Assembly (NCBI RefSeq): GCF_000222025.1
Contig: NZ_AFQO01000007.1
Location: forward strand, 186,001-250,000
Length of the DNA stretch: 64,000 bases
Direction of reading: 5' to 3'
Origin: Haemophilus haemolyticus M19501
GTDB lineage: Bacteria > Pseudomonadota > Gammaproteobacteria > Enterobacterales > Pasteurellaceae
The notes beneath the pieces were generated by a model. The model was not told where the DNA came from. It searched no databases and worked only from the letters and a program-made list of their open reading frames with translations. Below, in pieces: positions 8,764-18,261 of this stretch (its first letter is position 1; the number at the start of each line of letters is the position of its first letter). Made by a program: the position numbers and the translations under genes.

Positions 8764-9507
8764 ATGATAAACATCATTTTTCTTCACGGACTTCTTGGTA
8801 CAAAAAACGACTGGCAAAAAGTCATTGAAAATCTACCGCACTTTAATTGTATTGCGCTAGATTTACCTTTTCACGGGCAAGCTAAAGACATTGAAGTCAC
8901 AAATTTTGAAGATACGGCGGAGTATTTGGCTCAGCAAATTAAAAGTGCGGTGAAAAATGAACCGTATTTTCTTGTTGGGTATTCTCTAGGTGGACGGATC
9001 GCTTTGTATTATGCACTGCAAGCCCATGTGGAACGATCTAATTTGCAAGGTGTTATTTTGGAAGGCGCGAATCTAGGTTTAAAAACTGACGAAGAAAAAC
9101 AGGCTCGTTTTCAGCATGATTTTGTTTGGGCTCAACGTTTTATGCAAGAATCACCAGAAAATGTATTAAATGATTGGTATCAACAGCCCGTGTTTTCTCA
9201 TTTAACTGAAGAAGAAAGACAGAAGTTAGTTGAAAAACGAAAATCAAATTGCGGGGAAAATCTTGGCAAGATGCTACTGGCGACAAGTCTATCTAAACAA
9301 CCTGATTTTAGTGAAAAAGTGCGGTTAAGTTCTTTGCCATTTTTTTATTTTTGTGGGAAACGAGATCATAAGTTCCAAGTTTTAGCCAAAGAAAATCAAA
9401 TTAATTTAGTAACCATTCCTTCCGCTGGGCATAACTCACATTTAGAAAATTCAAAATATTTCTCTGAAAAAATAGAAAATTGCATATTAAAAATTGCTAG
9501 ACCTTAG
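8764..9507 (+). CDS. menH: SHCHC synthase MenH
   Basis: This 247-residue alpha/beta hydrolase has the oxyanion segment IIFLHGLLGTKNDW at the start, the nucleophile elbow GYSLGGR with Ser74, and the late histidine in SAGHNSH. MenH eliminates pyruvate from SEPHCHC to form SHCHC. Position directly after menF and menD decides the call, because the hydrolase fold alone would not. The gap to menD is 61 bases with a weak hairpin. No ribosome binding site is strong here, and the ATG follows CCCTTCA. Confidence 0.88.
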   Translation: MINIIFLHGLLGTKNDWQKVIENLPHFNCIALDLPFHGQAKDIEVTNFEDTAEYLAQQIKSAVKNEPYFLVGYSLGGRIALYYALQAHVERSNLQGVILEGANLGLKTDEEKQARFQHDFVWAQRFMQESPENVLNDWYQQPVFSHLTEEERQKLVEKRKSNCGENLGKMLLATSLSKQPDFSEKVRLSSLPFFYFCGKRDHKFQVLAKENQINLVTIPSAGHNSHLENSKYFSEKIENCILKIARP

Positions 9508-9562
9508 TTAAAATGCTAGGATTCAATCCTTTCTCTTTATAATAAACTACTAAGGAAACACA

Positions 9563-10879
9563 ATGTCTACACAACTTCGTAATAATCCGATGAAAGTGGC
9601 GTTAGCCTCGATGGTCGGTACGGCAATCGAATTTTTTGATTATTATATTTATGCGGCTGCCGCTGTATTAGTTTTCAATACGCAATTCTTCCATAGCGAT
9701 GATCCGCTTTCTAATGATTTACTTTCTCTTTCTACGCTTGCTTTAGCATTTTTTGCACGTCCTATTGGTTCTGCATTATTTGGTCACTTTGGCGATAAAA
9801 TCGGTCGTAAAAAAACCTTGGTTGCCTCACTTGTTTTAATGGGTGGTTCAACGGTAGTAATTGGTTTACTTCCTAACTATGCTCAAATCGGTATCTGGGC
9901 GCCGATTTTGCTTTGCGTATGCCGTGTTGGTCAAGGAATTGGACTTGGTGGTGAATGGGGCGGCGCAGCTTTAGTTGCAACAGAAAATGCGCCAGAAGGT
10001 AAACGTGCATGGTACGGTACTTTCCCTCAATTAGGTGCGCCAATCGGCTTATTTGTAGCGAATGCAACATTCTTTTTAGTTAGCTATTTCCTCGGGCAAG
10101 ATGCCCTTGTGGAATGGGCATGGCGTATCCCATTTGTATCTTCCATTTTATTAGTTGTAGTTGGTTTATATGTTCGCTTAACTTTGCACGAAAGCCATGT
10201 ATTTGTGGAAGCGGAGCAAAAAGGCAAAAAATTGAATGCACCAGTGAGTGTTGTTTTTACTAAACACTTAAAACCAATGATTATTGGCACATTTATTATG
10301 GTGGCAACTTATTCTTTGTTTTACATTATGACGGCTTTTGCGCAGGCATATTCTCGAACCGCGCCAAAGCTTTCTGAAGCAGGTTATGCGCTTGGCTTAG
10401 GTATCCCAGCAAATATATTTACTGGCTTGTTATTAATTAGTGCTATTGTATTTGGTATTTTTATCAGTATTTCTGGTGTTTATGCTGATAAAATTGGTCG
10501 CCGTAAATGGTTGATTTGGGTGACGGTGGCCGTTGGCGTGCTCGGTTTAACCATGCCGTTCTTCTTAGAAAATGGTACTCCAATGAGCGTATTTGCATTT
10601 TTAGTGATTGGTATGGCGATCATGGGGATGACATTTGGTCCAATGGCTGCGCTATTGCCAGAATTATTCCCAACAGAAGTGCGTTATTCAGGCGCATCTC
10701 TCGCCTATAATTTGGCATCCATTATTGGTGCAACGATTGCGGCGATGATTTCTTTAAAAATTAATGCATCATTTGGTGTGATGGGCGTAGGTATTTATTT
10801 AGCAATCAATGCTCTCATGACGCTATTGGCATTATTAGCCTCAAAAGAGACTAAGAATGTAGATTTAACACAAATCTAA
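9563..10879 (+). CDS. MFS transporter, metabolite:H+ symporter family
   Basis: The 438-residue protein has 12 predicted membrane segments and the major-facilitator motif GDKIGRKKTL after the second, with a matching ADKIGRRKWL loop in the second half. EFFDYYIYAAAA near residues 23-34 and RVGQGIGLGGEWGGAAL are typical of the MHS group (ProP, ShiA, KgtP, YhjE relatives). These carry organic acids or osmolytes with protons. The substrate cannot be assigned. It has its own AAGGAAACAC ribosome binding site and ends at a strong bidirectional hairpin. Confidence 0.88.
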   Translation: MSTQLRNNPMKVALASMVGTAIEFFDYYIYAAAAVLVFNTQFFHSDDPLSNDLLSLSTLALAFFARPIGSALFGHFGDKIGRKKTLVASLVLMGGSTVVIGLLPNYAQIGIWAPILLCVCRVGQGIGLGGEWGGAALVATENAPEGKRAWYGTFPQLGAPIGLFVANATFFLVSYFLGQDALVEWAWRIPFVSSILLVVVGLYVRLTLHESHVFVEAEQKGKKLNAPVSVVFTKHLKPMIIGTFIMVATYSLFYIMTAFAQAYSRTAPKLSEAGYALGLGIPANIFTGLLLISAIVFGIFISISGVYADKIGRRKWLIWVTVAVGVLGLTMPFFLENGTPMSVFAFLVIGMAIMGMTFGPMAALLPELFPTEVRYSGASLAYNLASIIGATIAAMISLKINASFGVMGVGIYLAINALMTLLALLASKETKNVDLTQI

Positions 10880-10892
10880 TCCTAGTTAAGAA

Positions 10893-10924
10893 AAAAGAGC
10901 GGTGAAAAATTTCACCGCTCTTTT
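10893..10924. terminator. Bidirectional terminator, MHS transporter / raiA
   Basis: AAAAGAGCGGTGAAA and TTTCACCGCTCTTTT form a perfect 15-bp stem between two convergent genes. T-rich tracts lie on both sides, so it can serve both strands. The stem contains GCGGTG but not a full uptake sequence. Confidence 0.85.
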
Positions 10925-10954
10925 GCTTTTTCTTTGTTTAGCTTATTTTCAATA

Positions 10955-11278
10955 TTAACTTTCAAATGAATCTTTTAAGCGTTCATCTGCTCGACGGGAT
11001 TCACTTTTATGTTGAAGTTTATTAAGCTGGCGCTCCAACTTTTCCTCAACTTCATTAATTGCTTTATACATATCATCTGAGGTTGCACTTGCCAATAAAT
11101 TGCCCAGTGGCGTGCCAATAGATGCTTCTACAGTAAATCCATTCGGTACTTTGTTTAAAACAAAATGTGGGTTGATTAACTGTGTTTGCCATTTACCTAA
11201 TTTCGCGAGTCTTTCCTCCACGTGTTCACGAATTGCATGGGTGATTTCCATTTGTTTGCTGGTGATATTAAGTGTCAT
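10955..11278 (-). CDS. raiA: Ribosome-associated inhibitor RaiA (protein Y)
   Basis: The 107-residue protein starts [27 protein letters not shown], the N-terminal strand and helix of the HPF/RaiA family. These bind the decoding centre of the 30S subunit and silence ribosomes in stationary phase or cold. The short C-terminal tail ERLKDSFES is closer to the RaiA form than to short HPF (about 95 residues). It matches what I recall of the H. influenzae protein Y homologue, also 107 residues. It is a single gene facing a shared terminator; AGAGGTAAATGCT precedes the start codon. Confidence 0.9.
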   Translation of the reverse strand: MTLNITSKQMEITHAIREHVEERLAKLGKWQTQLINPHFVLNKVPNGFTVEASIGTPLGNLLASATSDDMYKAINEVEEKLERQLNKLQHKSESRRADERLKDSFES

Positions 11279-11470
11279 AGCATTTACCTCTTTGTTGCGT
11301 GATTTACAGTTTTCTTTAACTACAAAATAGCTTTCTTAATTCGGGTTTTCAAGGGCTTTAAGAGGAAATATCAAAGTAATTTTTAAAAATATGATCTATG
11401 TCTAATTTCTGAAAAAAAAGCTGCTTTTCTTTCGAAGATAAGTTGTTAAGATGGGAAATTGTGATAAGAA

Positions 11471-11507
11471 AAAAGGTGTGAATATTGATTGTATCCACAC
11501 CTTTTTT
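11471..11507 (-). terminator. Terminator of the alanine symporter gene
   Basis: AAAAGGTGTG (11471-11480) pairs with CACACCTTTT beginning at 11496. On the minus strand the hairpin comes 8 bases after the symporter stop and is followed by TTCTTATC. Confidence 0.8.
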
Positions 11508-11514
11508 CATTTGA

Positions 11515-12885
11515 TTATTCTACGATTTCGTCTTGATCGTGATGATTTATTTTCAAGCGTTGGAAATAATCTTTTGTTTCTTCAATCACAACTTTTCGCA
11601 ATCCCATGAGCGCGATGAGATTTGGAAAGGCCATTAAACCATTTACGATATCGGCGATAATCCAGATTAAATTTAAATGTAAGAATGAGCCTAATCCCAC
11701 CAACACAATATAAGCTAAACGATATAGTTTTACGCCACGAATACCAATGAGATAAACAAAGCAACGTTCACCGTAGTAACACCAGCCTAAAATAGTTGTG
11801 AATGCAAAAAATAATAAACCGACGGTTACAATCGTTGCACCAATTGATGCCCCTAAACCTTGTGCAAAGGCATAGTTTGTTACTGTCGCACCCGCTAGTT
11901 CAGGATTGTTCCACGCTCCAGTTAATACCAATACAATCCCTGTCATTGTACAAACGATGATGGTATCCAAGAATGTTCCTGTCATAGAAATTAAGCCTTG
12001 ACGGACAGGCTCACGAGTTTGTGCCGCTGCGGCTGCAATTGGTGCGCTTCCTAAACCTGATTCATTGGAGAAAATGCCTCGAGCGACGCCTGATTGAATA
12101 GCCTTCATTACGGTAAAGCCAACAGCCCCACCTAGAGCAGCTTGCGGATTAAAAGCACTATAAATAATTAATGAGATCGCATCTGGTACTTTTTCTATAT
12201 TTAAAAGGATAATAACCAGTGAGGTAGTGACGTATAAAATCGCCATAAACGGCACAATTACCGATGATGCGGTTGCGATACGTTTTACACCACCAAGAAT
12301 GATTAAGCCGACTAAAAGTGTAACAATAATTGCAGTAACTAAAACGGGAATATTAAAAGTATCTTGCATTGCATGGGTAATCGCATTGACCTGTGGGAAT
12401 GTACCGATCCCGAAAAAGGCTACCATTACACCAAATAATGCAAATAATTTTGCTAGCCATTTGATGCCTAACCCGCGTTCAATGTAATACATTGGACCGC
12501 CTGCCATAAAGCCATTTTTATCGCGAACACGGTATTTAACTGCGAGTAAACATTCGGCATATTTTGTTGCCATTCCTAACAAGGCGACCAACCACATCCA
12601 AAAAATAGCACCAGGTCCACCTGCTTGTACAGCAGTTGCAACGCCCACAATATTCCCAGTTCCGATCGTTGCAGCTAATGCGGTACAAAGTGCGGCAAAA
12701 GATGAGACATCACCTTTTCCGCCTTTATCTTTTTTAAATAAATAACCTAGCGCACGTGGTAAATAGCGAATTTGAATAAAGCCTAAACGTAGCGTTAAAT
12801 AGAGCCCCGTGCCAGATAAGAGTATGAGTAGCGGTGCGCCCCAAATAAAGCTATCAATAGCTGAAAGAATTGACTCAATTGTCAT
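11515..12885 (-). CDS. Sodium:alanine (glycine) symporter, AGCS family
   Basis: The 456-residue inner-membrane protein has the AGCS features: LYLTLRLGFIQIRYL near the N-terminus, the signature ALAATIGTGNIVGVATAV near residues 67-84, GGPMYYIERGLG, and ESGLGSAPIAAAAA. About 10-11 membrane segments are seen. The family takes up alanine or glycine with sodium. A tandem glycine riboswitch precedes the gene, so glycine is the likely signal and plausibly a substrate. The GAGGA ribosome binding site lies 5 bases before the ATG and can be paired into a stem that may be the riboswitch output. It is transcribed alone. Confidence 0.93.
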   Translation of the reverse strand: MTIESILSAIDSFIWGAPLLILLSGTGLYLTLRLGFIQIRYLPRALGYLFKKDKGGKGDVSSFAALCTALAATIGTGNIVGVATAVQAGGPGAIFWMWLVALLGMATKYAECLLAVKYRVRDKNGFMAGGPMYYIERGLGIKWLAKLFALFGVMVAFFGIGTFPQVNAITHAMQDTFNIPVLVTAIIVTLLVGLIILGGVKRIATASSVIVPFMAILYVTTSLVIILLNIEKVPDAISLIIYSAFNPQAALGGAVGFTVMKAIQSGVARGIFSNESGLGSAPIAAAAAQTREPVRQGLISMTGTFLDTIIVCTMTGIVLVLTGAWNNPELAGATVTNYAFAQGLGASIGATIVTVGLLFFAFTTILGWCYYGERCFVYLIGIRGVKLYRLAYIVLVGLGSFLHLNLIWIIADIVNGLMAFPNLIALMGLRKVVIEETKDYFQRLKINHHDQDEIVE

Positions 12886-12890
12886 GTGAT

Positions 12891-12925
12891 TCCTCGTCGT
12901 TTAAATCAAAAATAAACACGACAAG
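12891..12925 (-). promoter_or_regulatory. RBS-sequestering stem of the glycine riboswitch (candidate)
   Basis: On the minus strand CTTGTCGT (12925-12918) pairs over 8 bp, with one G-U, with ACGACGAG (12900-12893), which includes half of the GAGGA ribosome binding site. A flanking TTTA/TAAA could extend it. No intrinsic terminator is seen between the aptamers and the gene, so translational control is the simpler reading. Confidence 0.5.
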
Positions 12926-13002
12926 AAGACGAAAAGATACAATGGAAAAGAAAGTGCGGTGAAAAGATAGATAATTTCCACACTTACGATAGATTGTCTT
13001 TT

Positions 13003-13190
13003 GCCCCTGTCCTTTTGCCTGAGCGTTTGAAAAACGATTGAAAAATTAACCGCTCTTTTGCGCCTTCGGCGTCCATTTCTAAAATGGATCTCTCCAAGGG
13101 TTCGTCCAGTAACAGTCCCTGCCATCGCACCTGAAAGATTTTACATCGTCGGTGTGGGGTCAATTCCCCGCTCTCCAGCTACCTTCATCC
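13003..13190 (-). ncRNA. Tandem glycine riboswitch
   Basis: Read on the minus strand, two aptamers follow each other. The first has GCTGGAGAG, CACACCGACGATG, CTTTCAGGTGCGATGGCAGGG. The second has TTGGAGAGATCC, GACGCCGAAGGCGC and CGCTCAGGCAAAAGGACAGG. Paired GGAGAG, CCGA-GG, TCAGG and GGACAG elements in this order are the family consensus. The short ACTGTTACTGGACGAACC linker is typical of the cooperative double form. It ends about 117 bases before the symporter start. The 420-base gap 12886-13305 is otherwise only an uptake sequence (12952-12960), the candidate output stem and AT-rich sequence near arcA. Confidence 0.95.
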
Positions 13191-13305
13191 GAACTCACTT
13201 TTCATTGTGACAATCACAATGAAAGCGTATGGATTCTATCAAAATGGGAAATTAATTTCAAAAAGGAATTTTAAAATAGTCTCTCAGTTGATAGAAATAA
13301 TAACT

Positions 13306-14016
13306 TTATTCTATATCTCCACAAAAACGATATCCTTCACCATGCACCGTCATAATGATATTTGGGGTATTAGGATGATCTTCAAAATGTTTTCTGATAC
13401 GTCGAATTGTGACATCTACGGTACGATCCTGAGGTTTTAACTCTCGTCCCGTCATTTTTTTCAGCAATTCTTCGCGCGTTTGCAATTTTCCTGGATTTTC
13501 ACAGAAATGTAACATTGCACGAAATTCACTGCGAGGAAGTTTGAATTCTTGTCCTTCTGGTGTAATTAAACTGTGGCTATTTAGGTCTAATTTCCAACCA
13601 TTAAAACGATAGAATTCTCGACCAAATGTATTTTCTTTTTCTTGATGCGGCATTGCACGATGCAATAGATTACGTGCGCGGATAGTCAGTTCTCTAGGGT
13701 TAAAAGGTTTGGTTAAATAATCGTCGGCACCAATTTCCAGACCTAAAATTTTATCCACTTCATTATCTCGACCAGTTAAAAAAATAAGAGGTAAGCTTAA
13801 TTCTTCACGGAGTTCTCTTGCCAATAATAAGCCGTTTTTACCTGGTAAATTAATATCCATCACAACCAAATTAATATTATGATTTGCCAATATATGATGC
13901 ATTTCAACACCATTTTCTGCTTCAAACACATCATATCCTTCCGCTTCAAAAATCCCTTTAAGCGTATTTCGAGTGACAATTTCATCTTCAACAACGAGAA
14001 TTTTTGGAGTAGCCAT
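13306..14016 (-). CDS. arcA: Response regulator ArcA
   Basis: ArcA is the DNA-binding response regulator of the ArcB-ArcA anoxic redox system and represses aerobic respiration genes when phosphorylated. The 236-residue product has an N-terminal receiver domain with the acidic pair at residues 10-11, phospho-acceptor Asp54 in VVMDINLPG and the conserved TKPFNPREL lysine. The winged-helix OmpR-type domain follows, ending [15 protein letters not shown] and HGEGYRF. A promoter with good spacing precedes it. ArcB is not in the window, as expected for an unlinked sensor. It is monocistronic and divergent from dsbD. Confidence 0.96.
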   Translation of the reverse strand: MATPKILVVEDEIVTRNTLKGIFEAEGYDVFEAENGVEMHHILANHNINLVVMDINLPGKNGLLLARELREELSLPLIFLTGRDNEVDKILGLEIGADDYLTKPFNPRELTIRARNLLHRAMPHQEKENTFGREFYRFNGWKLDLNSHSLITPEGQEFKLPRSEFRAMLHFCENPGKLQTREELLKKMTGRELKPQDRTVDVTIRRIRKHFEDHPNTPNIIMTVHGEGYRFCGDIE

Positions 14017-14060
14017 TTTCCATCCTTATACTTATTTTGGCGTATGCTATCAAAGCTATC

Positions 14061-14089
14061 ATTCTATCTGTGCAACATTATTGTAACAA
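14061..14089 (-). promoter_or_regulatory. arcA promoter
   Basis: On the minus strand TTGTTA (14089-14084) and TAGAAT (14066-14061) are separated by 17 bases, about 45 bases upstream of the arcA start. Confidence 0.55.
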
Positions 14090-14127
14090 TAAAAAAGTGC
14101 GGTGATTTTTTACTTGATTTTCGTTTT

Positions 14128-14143
14128 TGTGATCTAAATCATA
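14128..14143. promoter_or_regulatory. CRP/FNR-like site between arcA and dsbD
   Basis: TGTGATCTAAATCATA matches the CRP consensus TGTGA-N6-TCACA at 9 of 10 positions. The inner TGAT-CTAA-ATCA also fits an FNR core (8 of 10 against TTGAT-N4-ATCAA). It lies about 60 bases upstream of the arcA -10 box, between the divergent genes. Confidence 0.5.
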
Positions 14144-14207
14144 GTTTTAGGTATTCAACTTTCTTTGTGATAGAATTTCGAGAATCTATATTTTTACACT
14201 CAATTCT

Positions 14208-15947
14208 ATGAAAAAACTCTTTCTTTTTTTTACGCTGATTTTCACCGCTTTTGCGGCTAATTCAGGTTTATTCGATAAAAAACAAACCTTTTTAAAAGTA
14301 GATGATGCTTTTGCTTTTTCTGCTACTTTATCTACAGATAAAAGCCAGTTACAAGCCCATTGGGATATTGCCGATGGCTATTATTTGTATCAAGATAAAA
14401 TTAGTGCTGAGTTAGTCGGTAAATCAAATCCTCTCTCTTTACATACCCAACAGGCGGCGGAATTACATCAAGATCCTTATTTTGGCGAAGTAAAAGTTTT
14501 TACTCACTCAATTGATGGCATATTTAGGGGTGCATTTAATAATGCTGATGATAAGGTTGAAATCACTTATCAAGGATGTACCGAAGGTTTTTGCTATCCG
14601 CCTGAAACTAAAGTATTACGAATTGGGGATTTAGCCGTTTCTCAAGAGCAAATTGTCGAAAAAACAGTTGAAAAAAATACCGCACTTTTATCTGAACAAG
14701 ATCGTTTAGCTGATGGTTTATTCCATAGTAAATGGGCAATTTTTGGTTTCTTTGTATTAGGATTGGGACTGGCTTTTACGCCTTGCGTATTGCCAATGTT
14801 ACCGTTGCTTTCTGCTATTGTTATCGGTCAGCAACAACGTCCAAATATGATGCGAGCATTTAGTTTAGCTTTTCTTTATGTTCAAGGCATGGCTCTGACT
14901 TACACTTTGTTAGGTCTTGCAGTGGCAGCCATCGGTTTACCGTTTCAAATCGCCTTGCAACATCCTTATGTGATGATAGGGCTTTCTATTTTATTTGTTG
15001 CGCTTGCCCTTTCAATGTTTGGGTTATTTACTATTCAATTGCCAAATAGCTTACAAAATAAACTCAATACATGGAGCCAAAAACAAACTTCGGGTGCTTT
15101 TGGCGGTTCCTTTGCAATGGGAATGATTGCTGGGCTGGTGGCATCGCCTTGCACATCTGCGCCACTTTCTGGTGCTTTACTTTATGTGGCGCAAAGTGGC
15201 GATTTATTCACAGGCGCAGCAACCCTTTATTTGCTCGCACTTGGTATGGGCGTGCCACTAATGTTAATCACATTGTTTGGTAATAAAATTTTGCCAAAAT
15301 CAGGTGAGTGGATGAACACAGTGAAACAAACATTTGGCTTTGTTATGTTGGCGTTACCTGTGTTTTTACTTTCTCGTATTTTGCCTGAAGTATGGGAGCC
15401 ACGCTTATGGGCTGGGTTAGCGACAGTATTTTTTATTTGGTTTGCGTTGCAGATGTCTAAGAACGGTTTTGGCTATGCTATTAAAATTATTAGTTTTGCG
15501 TTGGCTATGGTTACTGTACAACCCCTGCAAAATTGGATTTGGCAAACTCAAACTACAACACAAAGTGCGGTAGAAAATATGCCTGTTTCTCAAGTTAAAT
15601 TTAAGCAAATTAAAAATACTGAAGAACTTGACCGCACTTTAGCGGAAAATCCGCATTCAATTGCTATGTTGGATTTATACGCGGATTGGTGTGTTGCTTG
15701 TAAAGAATTTGAAAAGCTGACGTTTTCAGATCCACAAGTGCAACAGCAATTTCAAAATATCTTATTGTTACAAGTGAATATGACAAAGAATAGCCCAGAA
15801 AATAAAGCATTAATGGAACGCTTTAATGTGATGGGATTGCCTACGATTTTATTTTTTGATCAGCAAAATAATGAAATTAAAGGAAGTAGAGTAACGGGCT
15901 TTATGGATGCTGATGCTTTTTCTAATTGGATTGAAAAGCTACTTTAG
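14208..15947 (+). CDS. dsbD: Thiol:disulfide interchange protein DsbD
   Basis: DsbD carries electrons from cytoplasmic thioredoxin across the inner membrane to periplasmic reductases such as DsbC. The 579-residue product has a signal peptide (residues 1 to about 17), a periplasmic alpha domain with Cys124 and Cys129 in CTEGFC, eight membrane segments with Cys193 (TPCVLPM) and Cys315 (SPCTSAP), and a C-terminal thioredoxin-like domain with DWCVACK, Cys495 and Cys498. All six redox cysteines are present. The early coding part holds a run of eight T. The gene is divergent from arcA, and a weak hairpin follows. Confidence 0.96.
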   Translation: MKKLFLFFTLIFTAFAANSGLFDKKQTFLKVDDAFAFSATLSTDKSQLQAHWDIADGYYLYQDKISAELVGKSNPLSLHTQQAAELHQDPYFGEVKVFTHSIDGIFRGAFNNADDKVEITYQGCTEGFCYPPETKVLRIGDLAVSQEQIVEKTVEKNTALLSEQDRLADGLFHSKWAIFGFFVLGLGLAFTPCVLPMLPLLSAIVIGQQQRPNMMRAFSLAFLYVQGMALTYTLLGLAVAAIGLPFQIALQHPYVMIGLSILFVALALSMFGLFTIQLPNSLQNKLNTWSQKQTSGAFGGSFAMGMIAGLVASPCTSAPLSGALLYVAQSGDLFTGAATLYLLALGMGVPLMLITLFGNKILPKSGEWMNTVKQTFGFVMLALPVFLLSRILPEVWEPRLWAGLATVFFIWFALQMSKNGFGYAIKIISFALAMVTVQPLQNWIWQTQTTTQSAVENMPVSQVKFKQIKNTEELDRTLAENPHSIAMLDLYADWCVACKEFEKLTFSDPQVQQQFQNILLLQVNMTKNSPENKALMERFNVMGLPTILFFDQQNNEIKGSRVTGFMDADAFSNWIEKLL

Positions 15948-15955
15948 TTATTTTT

Positions 15956-15979
15956 TACTTTTGGTAAAAAGTATTTTTC
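15956..15979 (+). terminator. Weak terminator after dsbD
   Basis: TACTTTT and AAAAGTA form a 7-bp stem with loop GGTA, followed by TTTTTC. The stem is AT-rich, so strength is doubtful. Confidence 0.45.
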
Positions 15980-16058
15980 AATTTTAATTATTGTTTGACT
16001 ATCCGTTAAAGATTAATATGACGCCGTTTTAATTCATCTTTAAACAAAAGGAAAGCAA

Positions 16059-16463
16059 ATGAACAATCTTGAAAAATATCGCCCGTATTTCTTGGCATTT
16101 TTACGTATCGTTGTCGCTTATATGTTTATTTTACACGGCACGGCAAAATTTTTGGAATTTCCAATTTCTATGACTGGAGGAAATGGTGCAGTAGGCGATC
16201 CAATGCTACTAGTGGCAGGCGTAATTGAAATTGTTGGTTCCATTTTATTAATCTTAGGTTTATTTACACGCCAAGCCGCGTTTATTTTGTCAGGGGAAAT
16301 GGCATATGCCTATTTCTTTCTCCACGTAGCAGGAAAAGGAAACCTATTTTTCCCAATTGCAAATGGCGGCGAGCTTGCATTACTTTACTCACTTCTCTTT
16401 CTATATTTTGTATTTTCTGGCGCAGGTGCTTGTGCTTTAGATAATAAGTTTTTTAAAAAGTAG
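16059..16463 (+). CDS. DoxX family membrane protein
   Basis: The 134-residue protein has four hydrophobic segments and the DoxX-family pattern: RIVVAYMFILHGTAKF in the first segment, GVIEIVGSILLILGLFTRQAAFIL in the middle, and EMAYAYFFLH. Family members sit in the inner membrane and are linked loosely to redox or oxidative-stress functions, but the role of this one is not known. It has its own AAAGGAAAGCAA ribosome binding site and a possible promoter TTGACT-16-TATGAC upstream. A strong terminator follows, so it is a single-gene unit between dsbD and purH. Confidence 0.82.
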   Translation: MNNLEKYRPYFLAFLRIVVAYMFILHGTAKFLEFPISMTGGNGAVGDPMLLVAGVIEIVGSILLILGLFTRQAAFILSGEMAYAYFFLHVAGKGNLFFPIANGGELALLYSLLFLYFVFSGAGACALDNKFFKK

Positions 16464-16498
16464 TTTAGTTGTAGTTTCATAATTTTATCCTTATTTTT

Positions 16499-16523
16499 GC
16501 CCACATTTATGTGGGCTTTTTTA
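16499..16523 (+). terminator. Terminator after the DoxX gene
   Basis: GCCCACAT and ATGTGGGC pair perfectly around TT, followed by TTTTTTA. It isolates the DoxX gene from purH. Confidence 0.85.
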
Positions 16524-16586
16524 TGCCTGAAATTTATCGTATTTTTACCGCACTTTAAGAAATTATATTTAATCTTTTCTATATTT

Positions 16587-16608
16587 AAGCAAACGTTTGC
16601 GTTATAAT
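16587..16608 (+). promoter_or_regulatory. PurR box overlapping the purH promoter
   Basis: AAGCAAACGTTTGCGT (16587-16602) contains the perfect PurR core GCAAACGTTTGC and is directly followed by a perfect -10 TATAAT (16603-16608). No good -35 is seen. Purine repression of purHD by this route is established in enterobacteria. Confidence 0.85.
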
Positions 16609-16650
16609 TCTCATCGCTTATTTTTAACTATTTAATGAAAGGAAAATACA

Positions 16651-18249
16651 ATGGCAGATCGTCCAATTCGTCAGGCTTTACTGAGTGTGTCTGATAAAAC
16701 GGGTATTGTAGAGTTTGCTCAAGGTTTAGTTAAACGTGGTGTAAAACTACTTTCAACAGGTGGAACGGCAAAACTTTTAGCACAAAATGGTTTACCTGTA
16801 ATGGAAGTGTCTGATTACACAGGTTTCCCAGAAATGATGGACGGTCGAGTGAAAACCTTACATCCCAAAGTACATGGCGGGATTCTTGGTCGTCGTGGTA
16901 CAGATGATGCCATCATGCAGCAACATGCCATTGAAGGCATTGATATGGTGGTGGTGAATTTATATCCCTTTGCTGCCACTGTAGCAAAACCTGATTGCAC
17001 CTTGACTGATGCGGTAGAAAATATCGATATTGGGGGGCCTACAATGGTGCGTTCTGCAGCGAAAAACCACAAAGATGTAGCGATTGTAGTTAATAACAAT
17101 GATTTCAACGCAATTCTAGCCGAAATGGATCAACATCAAAACAGCCTAACTTTTGAAACTCGTTTTGACCTTGCGATTAAAGCATTTGAACATACCGCTC
17201 AATATGATTCTATGATTGCCAACTATTTCGGTCAGCTAGTAAAACCTTATCATATTGCAAAGGAAGAAGAGGCGAATGCGAAGTGCGGTCAATTCCCACG
17301 GACTTTAAACCTTAACTTCGTGCGTAAACAAACTATGCGTTACGGCGAAAACGCCCATCAAAATGCGGCATTTTATGTTGATTTAAATGTGAAAGAAGCG
17401 AGCGTGGCTACAGCTAATCAACTGCAAGGTAAAGCCTTGTCTTACAATAATATTGCCGACACTGATGCAGCACTTGAATGCGTGAAAGAATTTGACGAGC
17501 CAGCTTGCGTAATCGTTAAACATGCCAATCCATGTGGTGTGGCGTTAGGTAAAGATATTTTAGACGCTTATAATCGCGCTTACCAAACCGATCCAACGTC
17601 TGCTTTTGGCGGCATTATTGCTTTTAACCGTGAATTAGATGAAAAAACGGCGAATGAAATTGTGGAACGCCAATTCGTTGAAGTGATTATTGCACCGAAA
17701 GTTTCTGCTGAAGCGCAAGAAGTCGTGAAACGTAAGAAAAATGTTCGTTTGCTTGAATGTGGTGAATGGACTTCTCGTTCCGAACGTTTGGATTTCAAAC
17801 GTGTAAACGGCGGTTTATTAGTACAAGATGCGGATTTAGGTATGGTTGGCGTGGATGATTTAAAAGTCGTGAGTAAACGTCAGCCAACTGAACAAGAATT
17901 AAAAGACTTATTATTCTGCTGGAAAGTGGCAAAATTTGTGAAATCCAATGCCATTGTTTACGCCAAAGACAATCAAACTATCGGCATTGGTGCAGGTCAA
18001 ATGAGCCGTGTATATTCTGCGAAGATTGCGGGTATTAAAGCGCAAGATGAAGGTTTAGAAGTGGCTGGTTGTGTGATGGCATCTGATGCGTTCTTCCCAT
18101 TCCGTGACGGCATTGATGCGGCGGCGAAAGTGGGTATTCAATGTGTGATCCATCCAGGTGGTTCAATGCGCGATCAAGAAGTCATCGATGCAGCGGATGA
18201 ACATAATATGGTAATGGTATTGACTGGAATGCGACATTTTAGACATTAA
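16651..18249 (+). CDS. purH: Bifunctional AICAR formyltransferase / IMP cyclohydrolase
   Basis: PurH performs the last two steps of IMP synthesis. The 532-residue product has the N-terminal IMP cyclohydrolase (MGS-like) domain, from [17 protein letters not shown] to roughly residue 200 with [16 protein letters not shown]. The C-terminal AICAR transformylase follows, with the catalytic region [13 protein letters not shown] and [12 protein letters not shown]. Length matches the family. AAAGGAAAATACA precedes the ATG. It lies under a PurR box and is followed 94 bases later by purD, the usual gammaproteobacterial pair, with one hairpin in between. Confidence 0.97.
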   Translation: MADRPIRQALLSVSDKTGIVEFAQGLVKRGVKLLSTGGTAKLLAQNGLPVMEVSDYTGFPEMMDGRVKTLHPKVHGGILGRRGTDDAIMQQHAIEGIDMVVVNLYPFAATVAKPDCTLTDAVENIDIGGPTMVRSAAKNHKDVAIVVNNNDFNAILAEMDQHQNSLTFETRFDLAIKAFEHTAQYDSMIANYFGQLVKPYHIAKEEEANAKCGQFPRTLNLNFVRKQTMRYGENAHQNAAFYVDLNVKEASVATANQLQGKALSYNNIADTDAALECVKEFDEPACVIVKHANPCGVALGKDILDAYNRAYQTDPTSAFGGIIAFNRELDEKTANEIVERQFVEVIIAPKVSAEAQEVVKRKKNVRLLECGEWTSRSERLDFKRVNGGLLVQDADLGMVGVDDLKVVSKRQPTEQELKDLLFCWKVAKFVKSNAIVYAKDNQTIGIGAGQMSRVYSAKIAGIKAQDEGLEVAGCVMASDAFFPFRDGIDAAAKVGIQCVIHPGGSMRDQEVIDAADEHNMVMVLTGMRHFRH

Positions 18250-18261
18250 TTTATCTAACTA

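Noticed and set aside
11279-11464. Hidden gene or RNA upstream of raiA
   Set aside because: The 186-base gap is AT-rich, with no start codon plus ribosome binding site, no strong dyad and no uptake sequence; it most likely holds the raiA promoter.
13003-13190. Small antisense gene in the symporter leader
   Set aside because: Open frames here (for example 12901-13125 on the minus strand) fall inside the riboswitch, whose aptamer motifs explain the sequence.
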